A DNA stretch of 64,000 bases from Eukaryota sp. TZLM1-RC (lineage: Eukaryota; Metamonada: BaSk clade). Below, one piece after another: positions 54,876 through 64,000 of the stretch (positions are counted from its first letter, which is position 1; each line of letters opens with the position of its first letter). The stretch lies in contig JAUPSS010000004.1 of NCBI GenBank assembly GCA_040285825.1, positions 2,336,550 through 2,400,549 of the forward strand. Reading direction: 5' to 3'. The notes under the pieces are model-generated. The model worked only from the letters and a program-made list of their open reading frames with translations, searched no databases and was not told where the DNA came from. Position numbers and translations under genes: made by a program.

Positions 54876-56620
54876 TATTTTATTACAAATTCAAGAGATG
54901 TTTCCTTCGCTAAAAATGATTGCCTATATGGATGATGTTGTTCTTAAAGGTGATTTAAATTTTGTGAAAAAAGCAACTGTATGTTTTAAAGAATTATTTA
55001 CCAAAATTGGCCTCCGACTTGATCTACTTAAATGTGTTTTGTTATAGAATTCTGCAGTTTCCACAATAGTTGATGGTATTGAAATTCAAGCCAAATTATA
55101 TTCAATTGATGTTATTCGTCATTTGGGTTAGTTTTTACGAAATAATGATGAAATTACCAAAGAATTGTTTGAAAAGTTGAACTCAATTTCTGACAAAATT
55201 GACCGAATGATGACTTTAGATATACAGAAACATATTAAATTTACCATTATAAGACTGTGTTTTAGTTCCAACTATAATCATATATTTCCATACAGAAATC
55301 CTCTTGTCACTAAACCTTTGGCCCAGAAGTTTTATGAATTACGCGCAAAAGTCTTGTAAAATTACTAGGATGTAAAATGTTCCAGATTCCAGATCATGCT
55401 TATCTTAGTCCACATTATGGCGGTCTAGGTTGGACAAAGGCTTCTCTTCTTACTTCATTTGCTGTATTGGTGGATGTAGAAATGCAATTTTTGAGTTTTC
55501 TGATTATTTTGCCGATTGGATAGATGTATTAATGACAACGCAAAGTTCTACTATTTTGCATTAAATGATGAGATTCCAAAAATTGAGGTAGAAAAAAGGA
55601 CTCGACTTTCCCCAATCATTCAATGGTAATATTCCAGAAAAGAATCTTTTTAATTTAAAATACACTCTTCGAACATTACAGAAACGATTGACTGGAATGT
55701 GAAAATGATCTTTATAATAATATATGCAGCTCGGCTGTTTTAAATCAAGATCTTCACTCATTGTTATTGGAAAAGGGTGTTTGTGAAAATAAGTCGTCAG
55801 ATTCTTCACTTTTTGTAACCATTATACCACGAAGATTTGTTTTGTGTGCCACTAATGAAGCATTTGTAACAAAAATGAGATTATATTTGAATATCCCAAT
55901 TAATCAATTATTATCAAAAGAAAAATGTATTTGTTCGAATTCACCTCAGCTCATTTTGCGACATGCTCTGAATTGTTCGAAATTGATATCTTGTCGTTCT
56001 TCATTACATGATGCTGTTAGAGACACTGTTTCAGTATGGCACAAACTGCAAGAATATCGTGTATCAAAGAGCCTCTGCTGAAGGAAAGAGTGTCTCTGAA
56101 TAATTTTGGTTCTGATGATAGAGGTGATGTATACTGTGATGGGATTGATAACTCTGAAGCTATTGTTGACTTTGTCTCATGCAATGTTGCAAATGACACT
56201 TTGGTTCACAGAAGAAAACTTAATCCTGTCAGTGCTCTTGAATTTAAAGCAAAAGAAAAACATAGAAAATATGACAAAGATATCGAAGAAGCTAATGCTG
56301 ATAAAAATAGACCATTTGTTTTTATTCCTTTCCGATTTTCGATAAATGGAAGACCATCAGTAGAAGCAGGAACTTTTTTGAATGATTTCCAAAAAATGGT
56401 TCAAGAAAAAACAATGAAAAAATTTGATATTTATTTATGGCGCTCTCGGATTCAATTTGCCATTATTAGTAGATTACCTCGGCTTTTCAATAGAATAAGA
56501 GAAGCTTTAGCTAGACAGCAAGCAAATCAAGATTTTGCAGAGGAAATCTTGGTTCAATGGTATTCGTCCCATTAGTTATGAATTAATTTGATTAAGTGTG
56601 CATGTTCAATAAATACTAAG
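54876..56620 (+). mobile_element. LINE family B, 5'-truncated, next to the UNG start
   Basis: It begins in the RT palm (ILLQIQEMFPSLKMIAYMDD) and ends at the family tail TTCAATAAATAC. Stops at about 55045 and 55128 and a lost T near 56029 break it. 56036-56575 is open through the endonuclease-like region (DDRGDVYCDG, FKAKEKHRKYDK). No long target duplication was found; TGTCG occurs at both edges. Confidence 0.85.
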
Positions 56621-56709
56621 AACTTGTCGCAAAAAGTTGGTGTTGCCGATTTCCATTTTGAAATGGAAATAAAAACGGAAAATGTGGAAATTCGTTCCAC
56701 ATTGCCAAC

Positions 56710-57460
56710 TCAACGCATTCCCCTGTGAAATTTATTCCTGTTTTCAACTTTCTCAATGTTTACTCACAGGCTGTAAGAGACATGTAGCGTCATTGGACAA
56801 AGACAATCATGATCTTCATCAATGGGGTACCTCACTTAAATACACCTACTGCTTTCACAGAACAAAGTTTCGCGACTTGATATATCTAAATGTATCTACC
56901 AAATTCTATTAAAGCTTTTATAGATCTGTCTCAAATTTTTTTAAAAACAGTAAAAATAAAATACAAAAATAAAATAGAAGTTTTTCAAAAATTTTAGCTT
57001 CTGTTTGTTCAGGTTCCTCATTCATCTTCTCAACATAGCTTTTGGGCAAATGTATCTTTCCGGCCACAATTCCACTTTCTTCTTAATTTGAATATTTTTT
57101 GCAGCGGAAAAATCTCTGTCATATACTATTTGACACTCAGTACAAATACGCAGCTGTCTTGAGCCTGCTTGAATAATCTCGGCCATGTCACAATTGGACA
57201 GTTTGCTTGTATTAAAATCACTGGTTCACAAGTGCTTCACGTCCTTTTGATAACACAACCATTTTCTGAAAGCCCTTGCTGATTCAAATCGATTGACTTT
57301 TCGGCAATGAGAAGGGAAATTAGCAGAACCCACAGCCAGATAGAGTTTTTCAGGATGTCCAGCCAGCCTTTGAAATTTGTTGAGACTCTCTCTGAACCGT
57401 CTCTCTTTTCGTCTGCGGTTATCAAATTTAATTATTTTCCATTTCTGGGGATTAGAAGAG
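56710..57460 (-). pseudogene. Fanzor-like nuclease, family B, C-terminal fragment (empty LTR site)
   Basis: Aligned with 9908-10483 plus 12049-12215 without the LTR element. The minus strand reads NRRRKERRFRESL, KLYLAVGSANFPS or its close variant, then RKWLCYQKDVKHL, a TGA, and a changed TSDFNTSK where the other copy has TGEFNTRK, so both a stop and a Glu-to-Asp change are present. CTECQ and YDRDFSAAK follow. The 3' flank 56710-57030 is conserved with 9908-10231. Upstream of 57450 the match ends. Confidence 0.72.
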
Positions 57461-57527
57461 TATCGTCAGAAGTGCATAGAAGTCATCACTTTATTGTAAA
57501 AAAGGTTTTAAGTAAAGTAAAGTAAAG

Positions 57528-57556
57528 TGACTAAAGTACCTATTTCACTTTAGTCA
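57528..57556. repeat. 10-bp inverted repeat, hairpin
   Basis: TGACTAAAGT (57528-57537) and ACTTTAGTCA (57547-57556) with a 9-base loop, preceded by AGTAAAGTAAAGTAAAG. It lies just upstream of the CCCH gene. Confidence 0.5.
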
Positions 57557-57587
57557 TCCCTGCTCGACAAAAATAGCTACATTTTTT

Positions 57588-58265
57588 GTGTTACCAATGT
57601 TTCCATCTACACTATTTAAGCACATTTGCTGCCCAAAGTCAGACAGTTGTCCTGATGGATCTATGTGTTGGTTTACACATGAATCCACTCTTTCGAGTCT
57701 CATAGATTTATCTGCATATAAGTACACACCTTATGTTGAACCAGTAAGTGACACTCAAGAGGTACAGCATAAATCACCAGCAGTGACACCACTGCCAAGT
57801 GTAGATACTAGTACGGAAACGTTACAGACCAATAACCAAAAAATTGAAATCTTACCTCCAAAAGTGAGTACAGATACATCATCTCGGAGTGTGACATCAA
57901 CAAGTTCTAAACCAAAAAGTAAGATGGAGATTATGAAGGAACAAATGAGGTCTAGGAGGTTGCAAACACAGAGTAATACACCACACTCGTCATCAAAGCC
58001 TCCTGAGCGTCCTGTTGTTCATTTTGATGCCGCAAATGATCTAAAAATACCTCTCAACATAAGAAACTGGGCTTTGAACCAACTTATCGATGTCAAGACC
58101 AGAGTCTTTCCATCACCGCAATCCCTCCCTCCTTTAGTTTTGCAACGAACATATGATGATTGTGTACAATTGGAAAAAACATGGGCTGAAAAGTTCAGAC
58201 ATGCACCAACAGGCTATAAAGCTTATGTTGCAACTCAATTAGCCTATATAAAGTCTTCTATATAG
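57588..58265 (+). CDS. CCCH zinc-finger protein, resembling REXO1-type N-termini
   Basis: 225 residues. At about 4-31 a single C-x5-C-x5-C-x3-H-type finger reads MFPSTLFKHICCPKSD followed by CPDGSMCWFTH. This start and finger resemble the N-termini of REXO1/REX-type RNA exonucleases. No DEDD exonuclease domain follows: the middle is low-complexity Ser/Thr/Pro/Lys and the end is a helical domain (about 155-225, IRNWALNQLIDVKTRVF, QLEKTWAEKF). It is either a truncated relative or a separate protein. The second ATG, at residue 4, gives the finger at the very start. Confidence 0.6.
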   Translation: MLPMFPSTLFKHICCPKSDSCPDGSMCWFTHESTLSSLIDLSAYKYTPYVEPVSDTQEVQHKSPAVTPLPSVDTSTETLQTNNQKIEILPPKVSTDTSSRSVTSTSSKPKSKMEIMKEQMRSRRLQTQSNTPHSSSKPPERPVVHFDAANDLKIPLNIRNWALNQLIDVKTRVFPSPQSLPPLVLQRTYDDCVQLEKTWAEKFRHAPTGYKAYVATQLAYIKSSI

Positions 58266-59575
58266 CGTTACTGATGGTGTCTTTCTATAATTTTTACAAA
58301 TAAGGTTTCAACCATCTTGGACTCTGTGCACTAACTGTTAAATTTAAATGAATATAATATAATATAAGTAATAAAATAATTTAATAGTTGAATTTGTTTC
58401 CAAAGATATTTCCTCTAAATATCAATCTGTTTTAATAGTAACTCGTAATAGTAACTCGTTGCAGGTACTTTATGATCTTCCTCATTTATGTTTAGAAGGA
58501 CAAAATCTGTGGCATCCATGTTCAGAAGCTGCTTTTGGTCTAGGAATGCTGTTTTCTGTTGACAAAAGATAAACAGTAAGATATCTTCAAAGGATCATCA
58601 AAAGAACTTGTGATTAATTCACAATTACCACAAGATACAGCAACAATAGATGAGAAGCAACATTGACCACCACATGTGGACAGATCAGCACAACCAGTAG
58701 GCAGCTACTTCGGTAGTATTGCTTATTGATCAACTTGAAATTCAAATTTCTAAATCCACTTTATTATTATTTATATTTATTATTTATTATATATATATTA
58801 TATATATTGGATAAAAATAAATAAGTAAATAACTTTAAAACGTTCTGAAATCGAGATACCAATTCTGTTCTAGATATTCTGATGTTGGCTGAACACATTC
58901 TGGATGGAAGAGAGAGATCAGAGGTGTTTAAGAAACAACAGTCTCAAACCATTGTTATTGAAATTACTGATGACAGTCTAAAGGCTGCTGGAAAGGGTAC
59001 TGAAGGTGCTGGTATAGCTATGAGTCCGATGCAACAACCTGATCTCAATACATTGTCACCAGTAGCGAAAGCGAAAGTTGAAGAACAATGTATAGTATTG
59101 AAGTAACTTAAGAAATCAAGCTTTTGTCTATTTAGGTCGGTTCCTAGGAGAAAGGCCAAGAGCGAATGTGGTTAGCGTACTATTGTTAGTTAGGAACGAG
59201 ACAATTGTAGGTGTAAGGGAGTCAGAAATGTTGTTTCCGCTGACGTTGAGGGAAGTTAAGGACACAGGACAAGACAGGATGGTAGAGGTACCAGGGTCAC
59301 GAAGGAGGTTGTGAATGTTGTCTTGTCAAGAGTCATTGTTAGGTTGAGTGGTTTCTATTTCAAGATTAAAGAAGTGTCAAGTTGATCCCATTATGAAAAT
59401 ATACTTTATACGAACTCACTGAAACAACACGTTCTCTTGATTGGATATGCTAATGTTATCACCTAAAACACTCCTTCAACTGTAACCTTTTCACGAAAGA
59501 AAATAGTTGCGGCAGCTTAAATATCACGTATTATAGTGTTTAATTATCATTTTGCTCAGGCTTTGTATTTGTATA
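58266..59575 (+). other. Possible coding pieces without a gene model
   Basis: Three stretches look coding in the same direction: 58465-58570 (LYDLPHLCLEGQNLWHPC and on), 58882-59106 (75 codons, MLAEHILDGRERSEV and on) and about 59160-59310 (RANVVSVLLLVRNETIVGV). TTGCAG and TTCTAG acceptor-like sites precede the first two, so an intron-bearing gene is possible. I could not join them confidently. 58758-58812 is a TA/TTA-rich simple repeat. Confidence 0.3.
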
Positions 59576-59652
59576 GATGTAAGAAGTTGTGAATAAATCA
59601 AATTTTTTATTGTTGACTGTCTGATCTTTTCTCGACTGACATATTCACTCCA

Positions 59653-61566
59653 ATGGCAAATCCAGAGTTGCCACGTCGAGGGCGTGTACTCCCCTGGGAG
59701 GTTAACCGTCGTGAGCAACCAATAAATGACAGCAAGACGACAGTTCCAGCAAGTGCTGCTCAGTTCTTCTCTACTGCAGCTCTTGTTTCAATGGAAAGAC
59801 AGTTTCGCTATATTCGAACTGTCACTGTGCTTACTGCCCAGTTAGCACAGCTGTTCGTCCTGCAATATCCGGAAATGGCTTTCTGGTTATATCAACAACA
59901 GTTTTGGTATCAATGTCAAGACTTTGTAATGGTACCTCATCCGACTGTGAGACGCCCATTCGAGAATCATATGGAAGTGTACCGCGCACTATATGATGTC
60001 TCTTTCCGACCTGGCTGGCCGTTTCCTCCTATTGGCTTTCAGAAGGGAACCGACAACTGGTGCCACTCTGACATTAGAAGCTTTCGCGCACTGCAAATGG
60101 CGAACAGCTTTTGTCAAATACTTACTGATGGCCCTGTCTCCTGGAAGCTGAACTTCTTCCGGACAATGGCTATTTTCTTTGAGTGCCCCTGCCCAACGAA
60201 ATATGCTTCATTAGTAGTGAACACGACTGCAGCCACTATTCCTGACTCTTTGCGCACATGGTATGATGAAGGTCACCATGAGTACATAATGGACCTATTT
60301 ATTCAGCAGGTTGCCGACCCTCATCGTTTTGACGCTTCGTTATTGCTGGACAATGTTGATCTCAGTCCAGACAACATCACCTTCTTATTCACTGCTGGGC
60401 TAAATATTTTATCCTTTCTGGAAAATATTGCATCTGACACCATGCGAAGAAATGCCGTGTCCCCATCCCCCAGTTATTCACCTGGCTTTATCTCTTTTAG
60501 TCAACAACTGGAAAAGCATTTTCTCTCTTTTAATGCCAACCGCTGTCTGCTGAAAGATCCGTTTGTATTTTTCAGAAAAAAGAAGTATCTGACTTACACA
60601 ATCAGTTCAGATGCTGTTTCAATCCGCTTCACTTTTTCTTTTGCCCCCAAAAAAAATAAGAATCGCCGGACAGCCAGAGAATTGGCAACCACCATAGCCA
60701 GTGGGGAACTCGATATACCTGCAAAGAGTCGGAAGCGAAACTCTAGACTTCAACAACAGGTTCGTCCTAGGCAACGTCGAAGAACTGACGACGCCTATGA
60801 GCCTCCGCCAGTTGATCCAATTGAATATTCATTTTGTGCAATTGATCCTAATCACAAAAATTTGTGTGGTTATTCAATTGGATCAAGAATTGATAATAAC
60901 AATGTTGATCATCAACTTTCGGGCCTTGTTCTGAATCCAAACGCAAAGAAGATCATTCACCCCCCGGTCCTGACCCATGCATCACCAAATTGCTATTTTG
61001 CTAAGAATTTACACAAATATCTTAATGAAGTAGCAATGCCTTTGATGTGGGTACCGACACAGGAAGAAATCAGCAATCCCGACTTCCGTCCGAGAACTAT
61101 ACTAGACCAACTGCTGATAAATGGAGATCGCCGAGCCCTGCGCCGCAACAAGTTTGATTTCTTTATAAGAAGGCAAAAAATAATAATGGGATTAATTGAA
61201 AAAATTAAACTAATGGCTAATGGAAGAGAAACCATAATTTGGTTTGGTAGTGGAGGTGATGGGCCATCAAGACAATCTGTGAAAACCCCAAGGAAGCGCT
61301 TTTTGAAGGAGATTCAGAAACATTTTACATATGTGAAGCCTAATGGAGATGAATTCTACACATCTGCCAAAACGAATTGCTGTAAGGTGTTCAATCAAAA
61401 GTTGTATCACGATGATGGGAGGGTGAACAATGATAAGTTTGTATGCCCTCAATGTCAGACACTCTGGTCGAGGGACATCTCAGCTTCCAGAAACCAACTG
61501 GAGATTGCCATAAGTGAGCACTACTACAATGAAAGACCTGAGGCGTTCCGGAGACCCCATAGATAA
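59653..61566 (+). CDS. Fanzor RNA-guided nuclease, family A, complete open copy
   Basis: 637 residues without a break. Residues 1-340 form an N-terminal region (REC/wedge-like by position, rich in aromatics) with no other recognised domain. About 355-380 is very basic (KSRKRNSRLQQQ, RPRQRRR). The RuvC nuclease follows: RuvC-I FCAIDPNHKNLCGY with Asp398; IIWFGSGGDGPSR at about 528-540; GDEFYTSAKTNCC with the rearranged catalytic Glu567; a zinc site with Cys576, Cys577, Cys598 and Cys601; and RuvC-III WSRDISASRN with Asp608. The first Cys pair is adjacent (CC) where TnpB and most Fanzors have CxxC. Fanzors are eukaryotic TnpB homologues that cut DNA under guidance of an RNA read from the element's 3' end. 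All catalytic residues are present. Neighbouring sequence shows no separate transposase. Confidence 0.9.
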   Translation: MANPELPRRGRVLPWEVNRREQPINDSKTTVPASAAQFFSTAALVSMERQFRYIRTVTVLTAQLAQLFVLQYPEMAFWLYQQQFWYQCQDFVMVPHPTVRRPFENHMEVYRALYDVSFRPGWPFPPIGFQKGTDNWCHSDIRSFRALQMANSFCQILTDGPVSWKLNFFRTMAIFFECPCPTKYASLVVNTTAATIPDSLRTWYDEGHHEYIMDLFIQQVADPHRFDASLLLDNVDLSPDNITFLFTAGLNILSFLENIASDTMRRNAVSPSPSYSPGFISFSQQLEKHFLSFNANRCLLKDPFVFFRKKKYLTYTISSDAVSIRFTFSFAPKKNKNRRTARELATTIASGELDIPAKSRKRNSRLQQQVRPRQRRRTDDAYEPPPVDPIEYSFCAIDPNHKNLCGYSIGSRIDNNNVDHQLSGLVLNPNAKKIIHPPVLTHASPNCYFAKNLHKYLNEVAMPLMWVPTQEEISNPDFRPRTILDQLLINGDRRALRRNKFDFFIRRQKIIMGLIEKIKLMANGRETIIWFGSGGDGPSRQSVKTPRKRFLKEIQKHFTYVKPNGDEFYTSAKTNCCKVFNQKLYHDDGRVNNDKFVCPQCQTLWSRDISASRNQLEIAISEHYYNERPEAFRRPHR

Positions 61567-61726
61567 GTGTCATTCCATGTATTGCGTACCTGTACGCGTA
61601 TTGTGATGTTGCTGCTTTAACTATCATTTGATCGTGATATCATATAGTGATAGATCTAAAGTAAGCTTAACGTCTATCAAGATTGCATGAATTGGTCAAA
61701 ACCCAGAAGTGCGTTTTGTTAGAAAT
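61567..61726 (+). ncRNA. Conserved 3' flank of Fanzor A, candidate guide-RNA region
   Basis: The 160 bp after the stop match the flank of the truncated copy (16669-16505, reverse) at about 94 percent without indels and stop matching at TTAGAAATTCACA in both, marking the element end. A perfect 6-bp inverted pair GCGTAC-CT-GTACGC lies near 61583-61596. In known Fanzor and TnpB elements the guide RNA comes from this place; transcription here is inferred. Confidence 0.5.
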
Positions 61727-61963
61727 TCACAGTAAATATCAATCTACAGTAATTAGTCTCACTGAGACTAATTTTGTTCTCGAATTTTTCGATCTTATTC
61801 TAGTCTTGTTTTTTTGGGCGAAATATACATCAGGATACACCTTTCTACATCAAAAGTTGCTGAGAAATTCGCAAATAAGCTGTTATTTTATAAGTGCACT
61901 AAAGGATATCTTTTTACTAGGTTTCCCTAATAGACATTAGTAAATAGGTGCAAGTATCTGTTG

Positions 61964-62227
61964 ATGTCAGACTTTCCATACCCATTTCCTGAACATCCCA
62001 GTGAGTCCGGATCAAGAACAGAGGGTGCAGGTAGACTTGATGAAGTGATTTTGAAATCTGGCAAAATGGATTGTGATCTACGGATGTTACACTTTGTACA
62101 AGATGAAGCAACATTGCGAGAGAAATATCAACAGTTAAATGACGAACGGGAAAAACTGCTATCGTTTTTGGCAAAGAACCTGCGAGATAAGATTGATAAA
62201 TATAACAAAAAATACAATTTCAAGTAA
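61964..62227 (+). CDS. Small protein of unknown function
   Basis: 87 residues from MSDFPYPFPEHPSES. The second half is helical and charged (about 45-85, EKYQQLNDEREKLLSFL and KIDKYNKKYNFK). No family recognised. A clean ATG and a polyadenylation-like AATAAA near 62308 support a gene. It is convergent with Sm-D1. Confidence 0.5.
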   Translation: MSDFPYPFPEHPSESGSRTEGAGRLDEVILKSGKMDCDLRMLHFVQDEATLREKYQQLNDEREKLLSFLAKNLRDKIDKYNKKYNFK

Positions 62228-62337
62228 ATAAGAACCCTATAGATTTATTGGAAAATAGTTCTGAATTTAATGCAGAAAATTATAAATGTATACAGAAATC
62301 TTGAAAAATAAATGATAATCACAATAAAAGGAAAGGA

Positions 62338-62673
62338 TTACCTGCTTCTCTTAGAAGGTCTACCTCTTGGTGCACCTCGTGTACGTTTGGCCTGAGCCTT
62401 GACGATTCCTCGGGCTTTTATTGGTTCGGGAGTTAAAAAGGTGTCCAGATTGAGAGAGTCTGATAATAGTATGTATCGGATGGTGTTGCCACGGACAGAC
62501 ATGTTGTCGATAAGTGCAGGAGCTCGATTTGCAACAGTCATTTTTGCAGTTTTGAGGAAAACATTCATGGACATATCAACGCCTTGAACAGTACCCTCAA
62601 TAACAGTCCCATTCTTGAGTTCAACTCGAACTGTGTCATTAACTAAGCGTTGCAGCAGCTGTACCAGTTTCAT
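62338..62673 (-). CDS. SNRPD1: Small nuclear ribonucleoprotein Sm-D1
   Basis: 111 residues with a full Sm fold: MKLVQLLQRLVNDTVRVELK (Sm1 begins), GTVQGVDMSMNVFLK, and IRYILLSDSLNLDTFLTP (Sm2). The tail is Arg/Lys/Gly-rich (KRTRGAPRGRPSKRSR) where animal and plant proteins have GR repeats. It belongs to the heptameric Sm ring on spliceosomal snRNAs, in keeping with the introns seen at 5732 and 5911. The short RG tail is a mild oddity. Confidence 0.95.
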   Translation of the reverse strand: MKLVQLLQRLVNDTVRVELKNGTVIEGTVQGVDMSMNVFLKTAKMTVANRAPALIDNMSVRGNTIRYILLSDSLNLDTFLTPEPIKARGIVKAQAKRTRGAPRGRPSKRSR

Positions 62674-63482
62674 TCGTGCAGATATTGTCTATAACAATGA
62701 AATAAGCACTGATGTAGAGGGACTGAGTTTTTGTGAAGTGGAAGTTTTTCTCCATCATTCAACTTTGAACCTTATTCCATGTTGGTCTATCTTCACCATT
62801 TACATGGACTTCCATGACTGTCAATTTTTTGGATGTACTATTTCTATCACTATTTCACAGGCTTTTGCATGATTTACACAAGGTAAGTCTGTGATGAATA
62901 GACGTCTCCTCTTTAAATGCCTGCTAGAACCAAGCTTCTTTCTGTTGAATTTGTAACTTCTTGTCGCTTGGTTCCAGCGGATTCACTGTATCTTCTTTTA
63001 TGGATCTTCATCAGGCCTTGTGATAATTGTTGTTGATCCGCAATTGTTGAAATCATAAAATATTTAAAAATGTATCATTTTTGTTTTCAACATCAATTGA
63101 CTGTGACTTTGGGAATGTTTGGGGCAAATTTATTTTCTTAATGAGTCCTAAAGTTTTCCCCTGTGTTTTTAATGCATAAATTTATTCCGATGAAATTTCC
63201 ACTCTGATGGATTTCACTTCCACTTTCACCTGCTTAATAAGGAATCCCAAGTTAAATGAGTAATCAAGTTGTGGGAGATTATATTTTTCCCAGGCATTTT
63301 AGTGGTACTTCACCTCTAAATATACTTATTGTTCTCTCAAATCATTGGATAAATTCCACAAGTGTTTGGATCTGTTTATTTGACGTTGAATGCATAATTG
63401 GATTTATCAATTACCGTGGCAGTGGCCTTAATTATTGTTAATAAAGTGTTATTTCCTGTACTATCTCTTTGTCTTTTCAAAT
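62674..63482. other. Intergenic, no recognised gene
   Basis: Only short frames without family resemblance; AT-rich. Confidence 0.4.
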
Positions 63483-63945
63483 TCATAATTCAAGACCAAA
63501 ATTTTCGTTGATTTTGAGTGTACCTGAAAAAACATATTTGTCTCTTTGAGGTTTTTTAAATGAGTCAATCCAGTAGCTAAATTTACAGCAAAAGAGTAGA
63601 TCAGATTTACCTGGACCAGCAACAGCAGAGGTCATTCCTTGATATTGAGAAGGATTGATATCAGGCTCATCGATATATGTTGCTTTTTCTTGGAATTCTT
63701 TTGCCGTTACCTTGTATTGTTTCAACTCCATTCTACGTTGAATGAACGATACTGTTTCTCCAAAAGTCTTGATGCTCCAAATGATGTACATTCAATTTTC
63801 TGAATAAAGTTTGGTGTTTTAATCTTATTCCTTTTATATTGGTGTCCATCAAACCATATCCCCTTTTTCACAACACATAAATAAGCCAACTTCTTACCAA
63901 GAATGTCCTTATGTTCGGAAAAGTACAGGTACAACAAACTTGTCT
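63483..63945 (-). pseudogene. Divergent Fanzor1-like fragment with GPG for DPG
   Basis: Two minus-strand frames (63937-63722 and 63791-63483) give WFDGHQYKRNKIKTPNF, then RRMELKQYKVTAKEFQ, EKATYIDEPDINPSQYQ and AVAGPGKSDLLFC. This is the order expected for the stretch leading into a Fanzor1 RuvC-I motif, with Gly at the catalytic Asp. The rest is missing or lies in frames I could not follow. Likely, but not certain, Fanzor. Confidence 0.42.
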
Positions 63946-64000
63946 TTTCAAATTTGATTATTAGATGATATACAAGATTATATCAAGGCAGAACAACAAA

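Noticed and set aside
58758-58812. TA-rich run as a possible origin or centromere
   Set aside because: It is a short TTA/TA simple repeat without larger structure; nothing supports a specific function.
1-64000. CRISPR array or prokaryotic operon
   Set aside because: No regularly spaced direct repeats were seen, and genes, introns and the Sm, MAD2 and CSN proteins are eukaryotic.

Overview
This window is nuclear DNA from a small-genome, AT-rich unicellular eukaryote. Its conserved genes are eukaryote-specific: SDA1, SPT6, COP9 signalosome subunit 2, MAD2, Sm-D1 and TRM61. They are mostly single-exon and lie tens to a few hundred bases apart. At least one gene (5689-6578) has short GT-AG introns of 93 and 32 bases. 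TAA, TAG and TGA all end genes, so the standard code is used. A receptor-type class III nucleotide cyclase (29399-31324) has the layout best known from kinetoplastids, but that is not enough to name the lineage.

Housekeeping genes form islands. 3165-9844: SDA1, a small coiled-coil gene, a possible HUS1-like clamp, a long coiled-coil protein, an amino-acid transporter. 13609-16481: HAD phosphatase, TRM61, an unknown gene. 20411-21340: aldose 1-epimerase-like. 29399-33584: cyclase, CSN2, a KxDL-like protein. 35504-35575: tRNA-His. 43590-49277: unknown coiled-coil protein and SPT6. 53122-54863: MAD2 and uracil-DNA glycosylase. 57588-58265: CCCH-finger protein. 61964-62673: small unknown protein and Sm-D1.

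Between the islands lie layers of mobile elements. The most notable are Fanzor genes, the eukaryotic relatives of the RNA-guided nuclease TnpB. At least three families occur. Family A has one complete open copy (59653-61566, 637 aa), one truncated copy (16505-17640) and one split copy (40927-43398). Family B (9908-12546, 25620-26183, 56710-57460) is broken. Family C is Fanzor1-like (1580-3130, 27760-29320, 51840-53080) and broken. More divergent Fanzor fragments lie near 17640, 51410 and 63483. Other elements are LINEs whose C-termini carry a zinc finger and a restriction-like endonuclease domain (two families, many truncated copies), a defective Ty3/gypsy element (35950-40707), and a 1.57-kb mini LTR element with identical 110-bp LTRs inserted in a family B Fanzor.

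The nesting can be read directly. The LTR element splits Fanzor B with a 4-bp target duplication, and the empty site is present elsewhere in the window. A LINE splits a Fanzor A copy with a 15-bp duplication. A family A LINE splits a family B LINE with a 10-bp duplication. Positions 1-2675 and 26184-28855 are a near-perfect duplication differing only in homopolymer lengths, with an abrupt switch to about 10 percent divergence afterwards.

The pattern most worth following is positional. Every Fanzor copy that keeps its 3' end lies immediately upstream of, and in the same direction as, a host gene start, usually within 25-100 bp.
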